Origin: Ophthalmolycus amberensis
Lineage: Eukaryota > Chordata > Actinopteri > Perciformes > Zoarcidae
Length of the DNA: 64,000 nucleotides
Reading direction: 5' to 3'
Assembly: GCA_024529925.1 (NCBI GenBank)
Contig: JAFEUB010000804.1
Coordinates: 258,501 to 322,500, forward strand
Shown: positions 37,501 to 49,379 of the stretch, piece after piece
Numbering within the stretch: the stretch's first letter is position 1
How the letters are laid out: each line of letters begins with the position of its first letter
Notes under the pieces: model-generated
Told to the model about the DNA's origin: nothing
Seen by the model: the letters and a program-made list of their open reading frames with translations, nothing else
The model's database searches: none
Translations under genes and position numbers: made by a program

Positions 37501-40500
37501 GAAGCATCTGCAGGCTGAAAGATCTGTTGAATCTTTCTTTGTTGCCAGAACAAAAACGAATGCACATAACTCACCAGGTGCTGCGGTGCTTAACTGTATC
37601 TTCATGTTGCAGTCAGAAATCCCATGCATACTGTACATGAGCCGATACTATTGAGAATAAGAACATGAATAAAGCATGGACTTTGAAGCTCACACCGGTC
37701 ATTACTATGGATTTATGGATCTTAGCCCATGGCCGTTTGACATGAATATTTTGTGCTGTAACAAAAGGATAAAAAGTTAGAACTGAACCAATTTAGTTGA
37801 GTGTTGTCCTCGACCACACAGCTGATGTTTTCATGTTTCTATTGTCCTGGGTGCAGCTGGGTGAACAGCTGCTTCAGCTGGTTCCCAGCAGTGGAGTAGA
37901 TGTGGTGGAGCTTGAGGACGAGGGTACATGTGTTCGCTTCAGTCCCCTCCTGACTGCTGCAGGTAACATGAACACAGACACACAAGCAAGATACTCTGCT
38001 TGATATACGTTTTAACAGATGTTAGATACTGTCGGTAACGTTTAATGAAAACATCACCATGACCTGATTTTCTCCCTCCTCTCCAGTTCTGGGGACCCAG
38101 GAGGAGAACATTGAGGACCTGATGGAGAATTTGTCAGAGCTGGTGCCTGTGATGTGCTCCACCATGTGCCTGAGACAGGATTTCAGAGAGGAAACCCACC
38201 GACACTCTCCCTCGCTCGCATACATAGAGGAGCTTAGCTGGCCCGGCCTTGGTGCTGTCCGGTAAGAGTGGATCGACATTACCTGTATTCATTTAAAGCA
38301 ACCTCCCGTAAGTGTATTCAATAATGTTAGTAGACTCATGTAAGCACATTGCCTTCACTGAATAAGCTGATCTACTGTAAATGCTACATTCAGAGACTGT
38401 AGGTATTTATGTTTCAATCTAAAGAGGGTCTTTGACTTCATTCACACCTTATATTTGGTTACCTGCTCTTTGATATTTTCAATGCAGCAGCTACGACATG
38501 CTGCTTTACAAAGCAATTAGTCACATGGTAACCCCATATACAGTATGTGCACTATCAAAATAATGCTTTAAATAGTGCTGGTAATGAGTTTGATGTGTGA
38601 CTTGTAATCAGGCAGCGCTGCATAAAGAAGTTTTAGTCTGGAGTAAATGTGGATGGAATTGTCTGTCAATGCTTTCAAAGTATGGGACAATCCTTGGTGA
38701 ATGGCCATTGGCTAAAACAAATCACTCACATTTGTGTTTTAGAGTATACCCAAAAAAACTGAATTTTCCTGCAGGATTTGTTCCTCTTGTCATTTCAAAA
38801 AGCTGACTGAACAAGAAACTCCAGTGTGCAAATGTCTGATAATCATTCACCAATGTCTTCCTCATCTTGGGTTTGGTGTGATGCCTCTGTGTTTACAGCT
38901 TCACTCTCAAGGATTCAAGGATCATTTATTGTCATTATGCAACACAGGGATGTACAACGAAATTCAGTTGTAACACAACAAACACACAACAAACACACGA
39001 CAAACTAAAGTAAAACAGTTTTACATTCCTGTGCTGCATTGTTTGTATGAGCATCATAAGGAATGTAAACAGCAGCAACAAAAACAAATCTCTGGGCAGA
39101 TAATATGGCCGACATCTTCACATTAAATACCAACATTAGGAAAACATTGTCCATCAACTCTGACTGTTTGAGCACCAAGCATCATGATGAATGAAATCAT
39201 ATGGAACAGGTGTGTGACACACACACCTGTGTCTGAATGACAAGAGAGCGACATGGCTTTCACTGAAGGATGAAACCAGCAGCGTCATCGATGTCACTTG
39301 TACTTGCTGTCCTTGTAACAACGTTGGCATTTGCTGCGGTGCTCAGTGGGACTCAAACTTGAGTGTTGATGTTTAGGTACGAGCCTCGGGCTGACGGAAT
39401 GGATGAGAGCAGGAGGAAGCAGGAGCTGGAGAAAATCAACAGTGAGCTGCTGAAGAAACTACAAGACCTTGACACTGACATCATCTTCTCCACTGGTGAG
39501 TAGCACCTCTTCACATTTGAGAAGCCTGTGAAAGATGTAACTCAGGATTTATCTTTTCCATCTCTTCTCTCCCCAGGCCCTGAGTTTGGGACGGAGGAGG
39601 ACTGTATCTTTGTTGGCATGGTCACCGAGGACGTTGATGTTTCAGAGTTGGTGGACACAGTAGCTGCCCTCGGGAGGGACATAGAGGAGAACGGAAGGGT
39701 AACTGCTATATCAGAATCAGCTTTATTGGCCATGTGTGCTTACGCATTCATGGAATTTGACTCCGGTTTCCACTCCGCTCTCAATGTACAAACACAAATT
39801 TACAATAAACAACAAAAATATATATAAAGAATAAAAGAGGGCAGCAAAAAAAAGTTTATTTTCTAGGATACTTGAAGGTCAAAGATTTAATGAATAGTTT
39901 ACATTCAATCAGTAACCTCCCACCAATACTGACAAAGTGGTTGCAATTCTGTAATTGGCTATAACTGGAATGGTGATGGTCATTGTGTAATTATACCCCG
40001 TCTTTAAAGAATGAATAATTCTCTCCCAGTTCAATTATTTGCACTCAGTTATGATTAAATAGCAGCTAAAATATTTGGAGAACTCCAGAAGTGTTTTAAC
40101 ATTTGACCTGAGCATGTTTCACTCGCTTCTATATGCACAAATTTTATTTAAATGCATCTCATATTAAAAACACATTCATTCAGAAACACGATTTAAAACC
40201 GTATGATTTGATGTTTTTCTGGTTCTATAGATGTAGTTATTGGTGCGCTTAGATTTCTGCTCGACCGCCCTGTTATTACAGGAGCATGCTGGCAAGTAGG
40301 ACAGCAAAACATTTTTTACCTCATTTAAAATGTAGTTTCTGAAAAGTTAAACACCCACAAATCAAAACGTGTTGGGAATTTAAAAATGATTAAAAAAGAA
40401 ATCTATAAATTCTGACTTTTGGACTTAAACACGCTCTTGAGTGATTGGAAATGTTTCGGTCACATTAATCGGAAACAACGTAGCAAATCTAATTATGCAA

Positions 40501-43351
40501 ACAGTAATATTATATGTATATATATATATATATAATACTAATAGTTTAGCCTGACGAACAAAAGAAGCTGCACATCATTCAAATGTAAAGGTTATGAATA
40601 AAGTTTCTAACTACTCGGTACAGCCCTATTACGTTCATGAAATAAACTACCTCTGGCTGGAAGTCGCTTGCTGGATGTCCTCACTTTTACCCTCTTTTCT
40701 GCCACTCCTGGATTTTTGTCAAAGAATGGCGGCGAGTCTCTCATCTCGGGCTGTTTGGAGTCTGCCTGAACGCTGTCCTCTGGTAACCAACATGTCAGGA
40801 CTCCTCTGGAGCTCTCCGACTCCGATACATTGGCAGAGATGGATGGCAGTCATTTCTTAAGTTAACAACGTTGATGAAATGCTCCTTGTCCTAACAGTAG
40901 CAGCAAATATGTGTCATATTGAGAATGTGTGTCAGTTCGGATTGATAAATATAGGCCCTGGTTTTATTTTATGGGTAAAAGATGGATGCCAGGGGTCACA
41001 TCTGCAACTACAGAGACTCAGACCCAGCACCTTTTCATGTCAGAGCTGACTCACCAACTAGCCAACACTGGTCAGAACATGGAGATGACACGATGATGGC
41101 TTATTTTCTGTTCAAATCCCAAATCCAATGGAAAAATCCCATTTGCTTTTTATGGAGCGAACCAGGGCGACGCTAACTTCCTGTAGGATCCAAACGTACA
41201 TCATCTCTGCAGCACTCTATCCTGACATGTCTCAATGGTAATGACTCTTTCCTGTGTAGCTGCTGGAGAACATGACCGAGGTGGTGAGGAAAGGCATCCT
41301 GGAGGCAGAGCTGCAGCTGCAAAAGGCCAATGAGGAGAAACTCATAGAGGAGGTGTGTGTGCCTGCTTATGTTAGTTAGTACTTCGGGGTAAGGAGTTCT
41401 CAGCAGACTAACGTGTTTGTTTGCTCTTGTTTCATTGATTGTGAGGGTGTGTTTGGGTGTGTGAAGGTCGACATGCGAGTATACAAATCCAATCCATTGA
41501 AGTGTTTGACTTCCTATGTGTCCGTGTGTAGGGAATGCTGAGACAGCTTCCTCTGGTTGGCTCTGTGTTGAACTGGTTCTCTCCATTTCAAAGTTCCATT
41601 AAGGGAAGGACCTTCAACTTGGCTGCAGGTACAGAGTCCTTGTATGGTGACAGTTAGAGATGATAATCCTGAGTCACGAAATGTCTCATCAGGTGTAACT
41701 GTTCTACCCAATGATGACCGTATTAGTATTATATGTTCGACACAGCATTGGTGTATAACATGTGAATGGTGTGTGCCCATAGGTTCCCTGGACTCCACAG
41801 AGACGACTTACTCCACCAAGGCCCAGCCAGGCAGGCCGTCCCTGCAAGAAAGTCCCACCTCCTCATCAAAGAAACATCCAGGTAGGTCGAGCAGTGTTAA
41901 GCTGCCGTCAGTGAGGCTGAGCTCCTCCTGCAGATCATTCAGATGAAAAGCCTTCCAGTATTATACGTATGCTGTGTGGATAAAAAAAGAAGCTATAAAG
42001 GCTGCTCACACCAGACAGTGGCACAGAGAGAATAATCCACAATATGTGCTTCTATAAACTCGGTGGCGTTGTGACTACTTGCAGGGTTTTTTGGTGAACT
42101 GCTGTTGCTGGCCAGCTAATGACTAACATGCTAGCCGGCCCTACTCCCTCTTGACATGTTGTTCTCGGGACTATACATCAATTTAGTCAATACATTATAA
42201 TTGGAGTGGGAGAATCAGCTCCCTGAGCTTGCTAAGTGTCAATGAGCAAGCAAGCTAACTTTCAGTTCGTAAGCTCATTAGCCCAGTCACTCCCAGGACA
42301 ATCAGTTCAAAAGACATTTGTACATGAAGTCCTATCTGAAACCATATACTGTGAGTGAGCTGTGCAACACAGCTAATAAGCTATGATTGCTTCCTCCATG
42401 TTTGACTCTTCTGCTCCCTATTCCCTCAATGTTTGTTTCTATTTCGTTCCATTTTTTTTACCCATTCCCCCATGTCAGTGCTCTAAAGCTGGGTTGCTAT
42501 CGTTCAACAGTGTAAATCTGTCAAAGTTAAGGAGACTTCCATTTGATCAGTTGTTTGGATTGTGTCCACACCTCACTGAGGTCCCAACTCAATGCGAGCC
42601 AGGCCACCTCGGCACGTGGTCTGGCTGATCGGATCCTAATAGGAGTATAATCTTGGAGCGTACAGAATTGACAGTTAATGCGTCCTGACATTATTGGATG
42701 ACAAAAGTCCCATTGGAAAGACAAGACCACGGCTTTAGTGCTTTGGACAGGGCATGTTTTAATGAGCACCCATATATCCTCAAAATGTAGAAACATTTAC
42801 CGGACCAGTTCCTGGGACGAAGGAAAGAACCTCATTTTTCTTATTCAAAGTAGTCGCATCTTTTTTCTTGTCCATTTCCATCTTCCAGAAAGTTTGACCC
42901 TCCGACTAGTTCATACTAGTTCAAGTTGATGAGAACATGAAAATAGTGGACAGTAATTTCTGTCAGCACGCTCTGAGCTCTCTCTTCTTGTTACCGGTGC
43001 TGTTCAGAGAATTCTCTACCTGTGGAAAATGACATCCCGCTCAGCTTGTGCACTTCCTGTCTTAACCTTGTCCTCACAGGTCAGAGGTTATTCCGGCGCT
43101 CAGGGGCGGGCTCCGACTCCTTTAGTGAAACCAGCTCCATTGGCCCAGCTGAGGAGAGTACCACTCCCAGCGGTAGCATCCACCCCCCCGCCTCTCCTCC
43201 TGCGCCTGAGGAGGACTCGCGCACCGCAGAGGTTGTCGTACCAGAGAACATCCAGGAGTCGTCTGTGCAGGTGCACACACAGCTGGAGGATGAAGTGGCC
43301 TCAGAGGAGAGGCAGCCTGAAGGCCAAGAGGTGGAGCAGAGCGGGAGATAG
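24131..43351 (+). CDS. pdxdc1: Pyridoxal-dependent decarboxylase domain-containing protein 1 (PDXDC1)
   Basis: Exons are 24131-24204, 24483-24551, 26233-26316, 26673-26822, 26952-27141, 27515-27583, 27675-27753, 27876-27960, 28202-28250, 28891-28992, 29947-30072, 30286-30336, 35069-35129, 36282-36352, 37857-37962, 38087-38261, 39377-39495, 39577-39698, 41260-41352, 41532-41628, 41783-41881 and 43080-43351. They sum to 2343 nt (780 aa; the human protein has about 790) and every junction keeps phase. Diagnostic stretches shared with vertebrate PDXDC1 are GEQGHMALLGHSL, LRKLTTRILSDTTLWLCR, PCNTIFGSQHQM, VNLATLALG, VEDELSSPVV and VGSVLNWFSP. The start in MVDSTFAQVGKNLSEAM fits the family N-terminus. 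The protein has a PLP-decarboxylase fold followed by a Ser/Glu-rich tail. Where group II decarboxylases carry the Schiff-base lysine it reads SDSMTLTPG, so classical catalysis is doubtful. No frameshift is seen. The introns hold several mobile elements. Confidence 0.97.
24557..24590. repeat. (CA)n microsatellite next to a pdxdc1 donor
   Basis: The CA run begins five bases after the donor at 24551/24552 (GTAAGACACAC...). Confidence 0.93.
25279..25683 (+). mobile_element. 5'-truncated I/Nimb LINE, nested in the hAT-like element
   Basis: It begins with AAAGAAACGGGATTAGACCG, matching the end of ORF2 of the full-length element (from about 21936), and ends with the same 3' segment and (GAA)n tail. 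It is flanked by a perfect 10-bp duplication, CCCCTCCATG, at 25269-25278 and 25684-25693. Between the ORF2 end and the conserved 3' end it carries a long (TA)n stretch and a TTTTA repeat that the copy at 16871-22080 lacks. Confidence 0.88.
25344..25524. repeat. (TA)n microsatellite blocks
   Basis: Three long TA runs (about 25344-25388, 25404-25452 and 25468-25524) are separated by short interruptions, inside the 3'UTR of the truncated LINE. Open frames called here are low-complexity artefacts. Confidence 0.95.
29865..29891. repeat. (CA)n microsatellite
   Basis: About 13 CA units with one TA interruption, upstream of the pdxdc1 exon at 29947. Confidence 0.88.
31319..31363 (+). other. pdxdc1: Candidate 45-nt in-frame cassette exon of pdxdc1
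   Basis: The segment follows TTGATAG and precedes GTAAAA. Exons on both sides meet in phase 0, and these 45 nt encode DVLQTEISLVEALTT without a stop, so inclusion would preserve the frame. The polypyrimidine tract is weak and the human protein has no counterpart here, so it may be chance. Confidence 0.25.
32446..32495 (+). mobile_element. Degenerate 3' end of an I/Nimb LINE
   Basis: CGATCCGCCAGTAAAGCCGA followed by AAGATGAAGAAGAA resembles the shared 3' end (GCGATCCGCCAATGGAATTT plus (GAA)n) of the two clearer copies. How far the fragment reaches upstream cannot be seen. Confidence 0.45.
32826..33165 (-). mobile_element. LINE reverse-transcriptase relic
   Basis: On the minus strand, two frames give FNIGVPQGCVLTSLLYSSYTH (RT motif G-x-PQG) and NNHLLNVSKTKELVVAF, both standard segments of fish LINE RTs of the CR1/L2/Rex1 kind. 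The YADD box between them is lost and stop codons are present. It lies antisense in the pdxdc1 intron 30337-35068. Confidence 0.7.
33557..33627. repeat. 71-bp near-perfect palindrome
   Basis: Two 35-bp arms (33557-33591 and 33593-33627) are exact reverse complements around a single C at 33592. The arms begin ACACAGTCATAGTGTTTGCA. It lies in the long pdxdc1 intron 30337-35068 and belongs to no element I recognise. Confidence 0.97.
35419..35690 (+). mobile_element. tRNA-derived SINE in pdxdc1 intron
   Basis: The head GGGGCAACTTTGGTTCAGAG has an A-box-like TGGTTCAGAGG (about 35430-35440) and a B-box-like AGTTTGATCCC (about 35474). The body (CTGCATGTCGAAGTGTCCTG; GGCAGGTGGTACCTTATA) and tail (GCGCTCTGAGTGGTTGGAAG then CATTTACCA) follow. 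It belongs to the same kind of family as the minus-strand copy near 11.1 kb and abuts a Tc1 remnant. Confidence 0.82.
35706..36069 (+). mobile_element. Tc1/mariner-like transposon remnant (3' part)
   Basis: The reading TVKHPETIPVWGCFSAKGVG...MNKEWYQNILREQLL is the C-terminal catalytic portion of a Tc1-type transposase, with an internal deletion after GVGSL. It is followed by the terminal segment ending ACTTTTGGCCACGGCTG before TA (36068-36069), the complement of the CAGCCGTGGCCAAAAG terminus common in fish Tc1 elements. The 5' half and left terminus are absent. Confidence 0.8.
36431..37050. mobile_element. Possible hAT-like MITE relic in pdxdc1 intron
   Basis: The left side TAGGGATAGGTATTG...TTATCGATAC and the right side AAAGTACCGATAGCAGAACC have weakly inverted GGTATTG/TACCGATA termini reminiscent of fish hAT elements. 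The boundaries are uncertain. Confidence 0.35.
37238..37340 (+). repeat. Short dispersed repeat (TTCGCTTTATTGTCAATTCC type)
   Basis: TTCGCTTTATTGTCAATTCC with CCAACATATGAAGTGAATAC and CAGTGCAAATAGATAAA resembles the same broad class of TTTATTG-headed fish repeats. Confidence 0.4.
38918..39003 (+). repeat. Short dispersed repeat (TCATTTATTGTCATTATGCA type)
   Basis: GATCATTTATTGTCATTATG, TACAACGAAATTCAGTTGTA and a short ACACAACAAAC tail form a recognised fish repeat type, located in pdxdc1 intron 17-18. Confidence 0.45.
39706..39835 (+). repeat. Dispersed repeat directly after a pdxdc1 splice donor
   Basis: ATCAGAATCAGCTTTATTGG, then GGAATTTGACTCCGGTTTCC and CTCTCAATGTACAAACACAA, is a typical fish AGAATCAGCTTTATTGG repeat. 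It begins only about 8 nt after the donor at 39698/39699. Confidence 0.55.
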
Positions 43352-44149
43352 GACACACTCTGTCTGCAGGTGTCCTCAACCGTCCTCTAAATGGTACCAG
43401 CCTAACGGATGTTAAAAAGAAAGGTGTTATTACATTGTTAATCTAGCGAAGGGAAAGTGGTGATGGAGCTAGATTGGGCTGTTTGTCTCTGTCCTATGTC
43501 AAAGGAAGATCCACCCCTGATACTTCCATGCTGCGATGCTCACTTCAGTGCATTCTAGTTATTTACTGATGAGTAAAGTGTTCTGAGAGGTTGATGAAAA
43601 GTCTTCTGCACTCTAAATATCTTGACGGATCATTTCATCCCTGATTGGTCCTGTATTCACAGCTATACTAAGAATACAGTAAACAACAGAATGAAGTGTT
43701 GAGGGTGGAGTTCTCCTTTAAGGTAGGATGGACATCCAGCCAGCATTGTGTTTTTACACTGATCTGTCCGTCCGTTGATGTCTTGTTGGATTCGAGGAGA
43801 GGAGTAGCCATATCACACACATCAGTTCTTTAGCTTTAAAGAGAAATAAGATTGGTTCAGGACCAGAGTCCCCATTTAATCCTCCCTTTATCACTGAACT
43901 GGACTTATAGCAGCATGATGTTAAAGCAATGAGTGTCACTGCGATTACAATGTTTAGATTCCTCACTGTAAATAGTCTACGCAGATGTTCGATATCTAAC
44001 CCATGAAATTACTAACTAATTATTTAAAATGAATTCAATCTGTATAGAAGGAGTAGAGTATCATAATCTATTTAATTCAAATATAGCTACTGATAATAGC
44101 AGTCGCCTGCTTCAAACACTCCCTTCGTGTTTGCACTGAAACACATCTT

Positions 44150-44790
44150 ACAAAAATAACCAGATTTAGAGAAAGGTCACATTTTTAGGAATAAAAAGTT
44201 GTAATTAATGAGAGAATCACAATAATATAATTATTAATTATGAGATAATTTTACATAATTAATCATATTATGAAAATATTTAGCAAGATGAAGTTTTAAT
44301 GGTTCATGAAAACGTTAGTAATTACTCAATTATAATTTAAGATGAAGTTGTAGTTCTATGAGGAAAAGTTGTGAATTTACAAACTGAAAAAGTCACGTTA
44401 CGAGATATCATTTTTGAGAACTATATTATTAACTTTTAAGAACAAGCTAAATGTTTCATTCTTGGATGAAGAGCATGTCCATGGCTTAGTTCTGTTGTTC
44501 TTAAACATAATAATAATAAACGTGATGAGGTGCTTATTGGTGATCCTCCACATTCCTCATGTTGACCTGGAGATCGACGGACTGTTCTGTTCACTGCAGC
44601 GCAGTAAGACCGTATACATTTAGAACATAAGTCTCAAAATATTCTCAAATGATGTCTTTGTTCCCACAATATGACCTTTCTAGTACAATCACAACTTCAT
44701 TTTCATGATTTTTTTTCTCAAAATTATGACTTCCCCAAAATACTATGACTTCATTCTCCTAATCTCAAAGTTCTGTAATTACAGGGGCCC
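44150..44790. other. AT-rich block with loosely inverted halves
   Basis: The left half holds GATGAAGTTGTAGTTCTATG and AAAAAGTTGTAATTAATGAG-type units. The right half holds the opposite-strand forms (CACAACTTCATTTTCATGAT; CTCAAAATTATGACTTCCCC). This suggests an old foldback element or minisatellite pair in the pdxdc1-gspt1 interval. Class unknown. Confidence 0.35.
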
Positions 44791-46749
44791 TGATACTTTA
44801 ACAATATCAACTTTGTGAATCAAAATCAGATTCCCTTCCTCATTGCACATGCAGGTTTTCTGCAAATATCTGTTTGTGTTTATCAGTAATGCAACCTGAG
44901 CAGAAGGTGACTTTCTGTCACAGAGGAGCAGTGCTTCACAGGTACTCGCTGTAGGAAGATCGCCGTTCTTTGCCAAAAACATCCTGCCAGACCTGCGTCA
45001 AAGGACTTCCTGTCTGCCTTATTAGAAGGCCAAATAAATGTATTTTTGGAAATTCCCCCACCCACCACTAACGCCCCATCTTTTGCCCTTGTCTCTTTGA
45101 TGACTTTTGGTATAAATAATAACAGATAGTACCGGCTGATGATGAGCAAGTTATGTCCAATTTATTCTGTTTCTTTGAAGGATTTCTGTGTGTAGAAGGT
45201 CACACGGTCCAAACGCTTCTCACACCACCACTGTGCTAAATTGCAGAGAGCAGCTTTGTCCTGTTTGAGTTGCATTCCTTCCACACTCTATTTTATGCTG
45301 AGTGCGTTTGCCCCACCGGGACAATGTCACCGAAACCTTCAGGGTCGGTCCCAAAGGTCCCTGCTCACTGTGTGCGTCTGGCCTTCCCAGCCCGCCGTGA
45401 AAGAACTGTGGTCAAATCTGTGGTCGGCAATCCAAACTGGTCCTGGATGTCACTGTGAGACACCCCACTAAGGACCACTAAGTCATGAAAGGAAATGACC
45501 TGCTAACTGCTTGTAGACATGCCCTCAGATCTGATATCACACAGATGCCATCAGACCATCTCTCACAGTGTGACGTGGAACAAAGCAGAACTGTTATCAC
45601 ACCTGGTCTGGAGGCCTTGAAGGGTTTTGCTTCAGCAGGAAATGGAAGTGTGTTATAAATTCACACTTAATATGAAACTGCCATGAGAACTTCTGTTGCC
45701 TAATATTAAGCATTATGATGCAACTTTACACAACATGATGGCTTCTCATCAGTGAGTGATTATGATTGATTTCATGCCTTTTGGAATTTAATTGGAGTGA
45801 ACGAGCCTTAATTGGTCTGGCAGAATGGTTTATCTAAGTTAGATTTGCTCTCCTTGAGGTGCCTAAAACAACCTGTAGTACTGGTGGAACATTTACTCTA
45901 ACGAGCTGTAATATGTGGATTAATACGGTGGGTTGACACACAGTGAGACCGGAGATTACAGAAGAATCAATTTCAGCTCTATTGCACTTAATCTGTAGAT
46001 AAGTTCTTGACTACTGATCTTTATTTAGTTTTTGACCTGGTGTAAATGAAGCAGAATCTTGTCTGATTATTTCTGTTATTTGATCCTAATGCAAAGCTGA
46101 GTCAATAATGTCGCAACCTTCCGGAAACATGTTTGATGAAGAACTTTGATTTGATGTCCTGGGCCGTTCTGCCTGTCACTGTCTGAATGATTGATTGTAT
46201 TTGATAAGCAGAATCTTTTCTCCTGAATGTTTTCTACAATTGGTTTACAGAAAAGAAACACTGACATTTTCTGTAAATTTTGTCTCTCAACAGAATAAAT
46301 TCAAAGTTTTGTAGTCTTAATGTTAGGCCATGGCTGTATGTGGATCAGTTCTTATTCTACATGTACCTCTCTGTCTGATTCTTGTTCTTTCTCGGTCCTG
46401 TTGGGAAGTGTTCATTCAATGCAACTGGCATGTGTGTGTGGTTCAGTTGTTCACGGTGCATTCTTGATTGCATTTGTAATTGTACATAAGTTCTAGATTT
46501 CTGGCAAACAGTGTAATAAATCAATTAAAACAATTGCAGGCATAAATAACAAAGTACATTCACAGACAAAATGGAAAGGTATGCGTGTATAAATGTGTTA
46601 AGACCTTGTAGCGCGCTGGACTAAAACTTAATCTACGTTTGTCAGATTGTTGTGCCGTCTGAGGCCTTTACAGCTACAACAAAAGCAAATAAAACAGCAG
46701 TCAGACCAATACAAATAATGATCGAACAACAATACTGATTACCGGTAAC

Positions 46750-46850
46750 AGAGGTGTGGACTTGAGTCACATGACTTTGACTCAAGACTGACAAAATCAA
46801 AATGAACCTTGTAACTGGGACTTGTTGGTGTGACTGGACTTGTGACAGGA
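46750..46850 (+). repeat. Dispersed repeat (GACTTGAGTCACATGACT type)
   Basis: GAGGTGTGGACTTGAGTCAC ATGACTTTGACTCAAGACTG then GACTTGTTGGTGTGACTGGA resembles a GACTCGAGTCACATGACTTG repeat widespread in fish. Class unknown. Confidence 0.45.
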
Positions 46851-47556
46851 TGAATTACGCGCCATAATCGGGCCGAATACACCGGCCGGAGTCCGGCTGC
46901 CGACACTTTTATTGGGATTGCAGTGACGCTGCTGCTCGCACATCCACGAACGAGCTAATGTACCTACATAGAGATCAAAAACAGCAGCTGTCGCCTTCAA
47001 AATAAAAGCGAAGCAACTGTATTCTGTGCATGATGTACAATAATTTACGTTTTATTCCTTTAGACTTTGCTGTCTGTTGTTGACTGGTTTTGTGGTAGAT
47101 TGTCTCTGAAGTAATCTGACTACTCAACACTGGTTGTGATAGGAATGAAGAAATGTATTTCGATCAGATACTATATAAGGTTTTAAGTCCTAGCAGTGTG
47201 ATGTCATGGATGATGTCACAGTTTAGCTCAGAATGACCTAAGTCTAAAATGAAGAGTAACTAACCATTATCATATAACGACTAATAATAAACAATAACCT
47301 CACTCTTTATATACTGCTAATCTAAAAGCAAAGTTGACTAGTGGTGTCCTTTGAATTTGAGGGGCATCTTTCTATGAACAGGCTACTTCCTCTAGTTGAA
47401 CTGGTAATTTAATGGTTGGACTGCGTTAATGCCTGAGGGCATATCTACAAAATATTCCGAGATGATTCACGTTGTGTGTTCCAGTTCATTATATCAGACA
47501 TGATTGTCCCAGAGGACTTTTTGCACAGGAAAAGGTGTTATTGTATTAGTGATGAC

Positions 47557-48907
47557 CAGTGGCGGCTGGTGGAAAATGTTCTAGGTACACGTATTACTTC
47601 ACGTATTATTAAATATTTAACGTTTGTTCCAACATGAAAAAAAGCAGTAAATAACACTTTGATAAACACGTCAGGACCAGTGGCGGCTGGCCAATAGAGG
47701 GCCATGGGGCCTGGCCCCACCTTGAGCCACACAAAAAAAAAAAAGTGTATATGTGTATGTAACATAATACACTTGTAAAATAATATGTAATTTTTTATTT
47801 TAAATGAAACCGAAAAAAGCAGGGTTGTCATATTTAGTTTGATTGTAAAAATACTTTACAGTAAAAAAATGGATTAAACTCATGAGACCAGCTGAGGTGG
47901 TGATGTCATCAAGTAAGCTGCTGTTCCAATGTTCATTGTAGACTGAACAACAAAAGGACCACAAACAACTTTCTTCATTTATGAGAAAGATTTGTCTTTT
48001 CATAATCTGATGTTTCCCTCAATAACTTTTATTATGGAAAGAATTAAAGTCAGAGGGAGATGGATAGACTAAACCCTTATATATATAGTTAGTTAGAGAT
48101 ATATGAATTTCAAAACGTACAGACGCACAATAATTGACGATCGCATTCCGCCGGTAGAAATCGATCCTGCGCTTATAAACAGAACACAGTTTGTTAACAG
48201 ACTACAGAGAGAAACACATCTACAGTGGTGATTACTGTGTGTCTTTATTAGTTATTAGTATGATTAGTTGCTATTAGTACGTACAGTGATCATGTGCACA
48301 GACACAAACTTATCAAAAGTCTCTCCAGCTGTTAAAGCCGACTGACAGCTGATTCAGCAGTGATCATCAGCACCGTCATCAGAAACAGACGTCGCTTCAC
48401 GTGACGCAACTGGAAAGGACGTCTCATATATCTTAAAACATATTTCCTCGTTTCCTCTCTCCTCGCATGGTTTCCTCCATGCATCCCTGGTGGGAGGGAC
48501 TAAGACGCAAGGAAAGGACGCAAGTGAGGGAAACGGGGATGCAATAAGAGACGTGGGATGTAGGCTACCCTTGGAGGAGCACTGGTCGCGCAGCTTGGGG
48601 CAGAATCGATTCTGGCTAAATTGTATATCACACATTTATATCTTTAATCAGCAATTGGCTAAACTGCTTCATAGACCCGCCTCTTTTGGGCAGTTTCCCC
48701 AGCGCCCCAGTCAGCTGAGACGTGCAGGAAAAGCATATATTTACCGCAGATATCATATTTTACACATATTACTGGGTCATTCCATATTTCAAAAACACAA
48801 ATATTGACAATTTGTATAGTTTATTGTTATTATTATTTATTTGATTTATTTGTTGTGGCTCAAGGTGGGGCGGCGCCCTAGCGCCCTCTATTGACCAGCC
48901 GCCACTG
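47557..48907. mobile_element. DNA transposon with CAGTGGCGGCTGG termini
   Basis: The right end (GCCCTCTATTGACCAGCCGC CACTG, ending at 48907) is the inverted copy of a left end starting at 47678 (CAGTGGCGGCTGGCCAATAG...), and the match continues for about 50 bp to CCCACCTTGAGCCACA. A second CAGTGGCGGCTGG lies at 47557-47569. The outer flanks GTGATGAC (47549-47556) and GTGACGAA (48908-48915) agree at 6 of 8 positions, so the older boundary may be 47557. An hAT-like element is likely; no transposase frame is seen. Confidence 0.65.
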
Positions 48908-49379
48908 GTGACGAATGAGGACATTGAAACAATTATATTGGTTGATGAATTCAGATTTCCTCAGTGTAGTTTGTATGCATGATTGCAAAGCTGTGATACC
49001 CTACATCTCTTGGGACCAAGGTGAAATACATTACTGGATACAATAAAGAAATCAAAATCATATAATTAACAGTTATTGAGACTGGTGTATTCACTGTTTA
49101 AAATTAACATTTAACATGTTTTAATTTTAAATGTTGTACCTAAATGTAATGATCTTTCCAAACGAATAAATGCACATTACATTAGACAGTCTGCTGTATT
49201 ACTAAGCAATATAAAAGTCCATCTCCATTTGCTACAACAAAATGAATCGAATCTGCAGTTGAAAAGGTCAGAAACTAATGGCGTAAACTGGCTCTTACTA
49301 GCCTTTGGGGAATGTATTTTTCTTGCTCTCAGGAGTCTTTCGATTCAACATTTTCCGCTTTTGAATAAGACTTCATATC

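Larger units (their letters stand above)
43352..49379. other. Intergenic region between pdxdc1 and gspt1
   Basis: It starts with the pdxdc1 3'UTR; a candidate AATAAA lies at 44190-44195 with low certainty. It holds the AT-rich block at 44.2-44.8 kb, a dispersed repeat at 46.75 kb and the CAGTGGCGG transposon. The rest (about 44.8-46.7 and 48.9-49.4 kb) shows nothing I can name. Confidence 0.5.
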
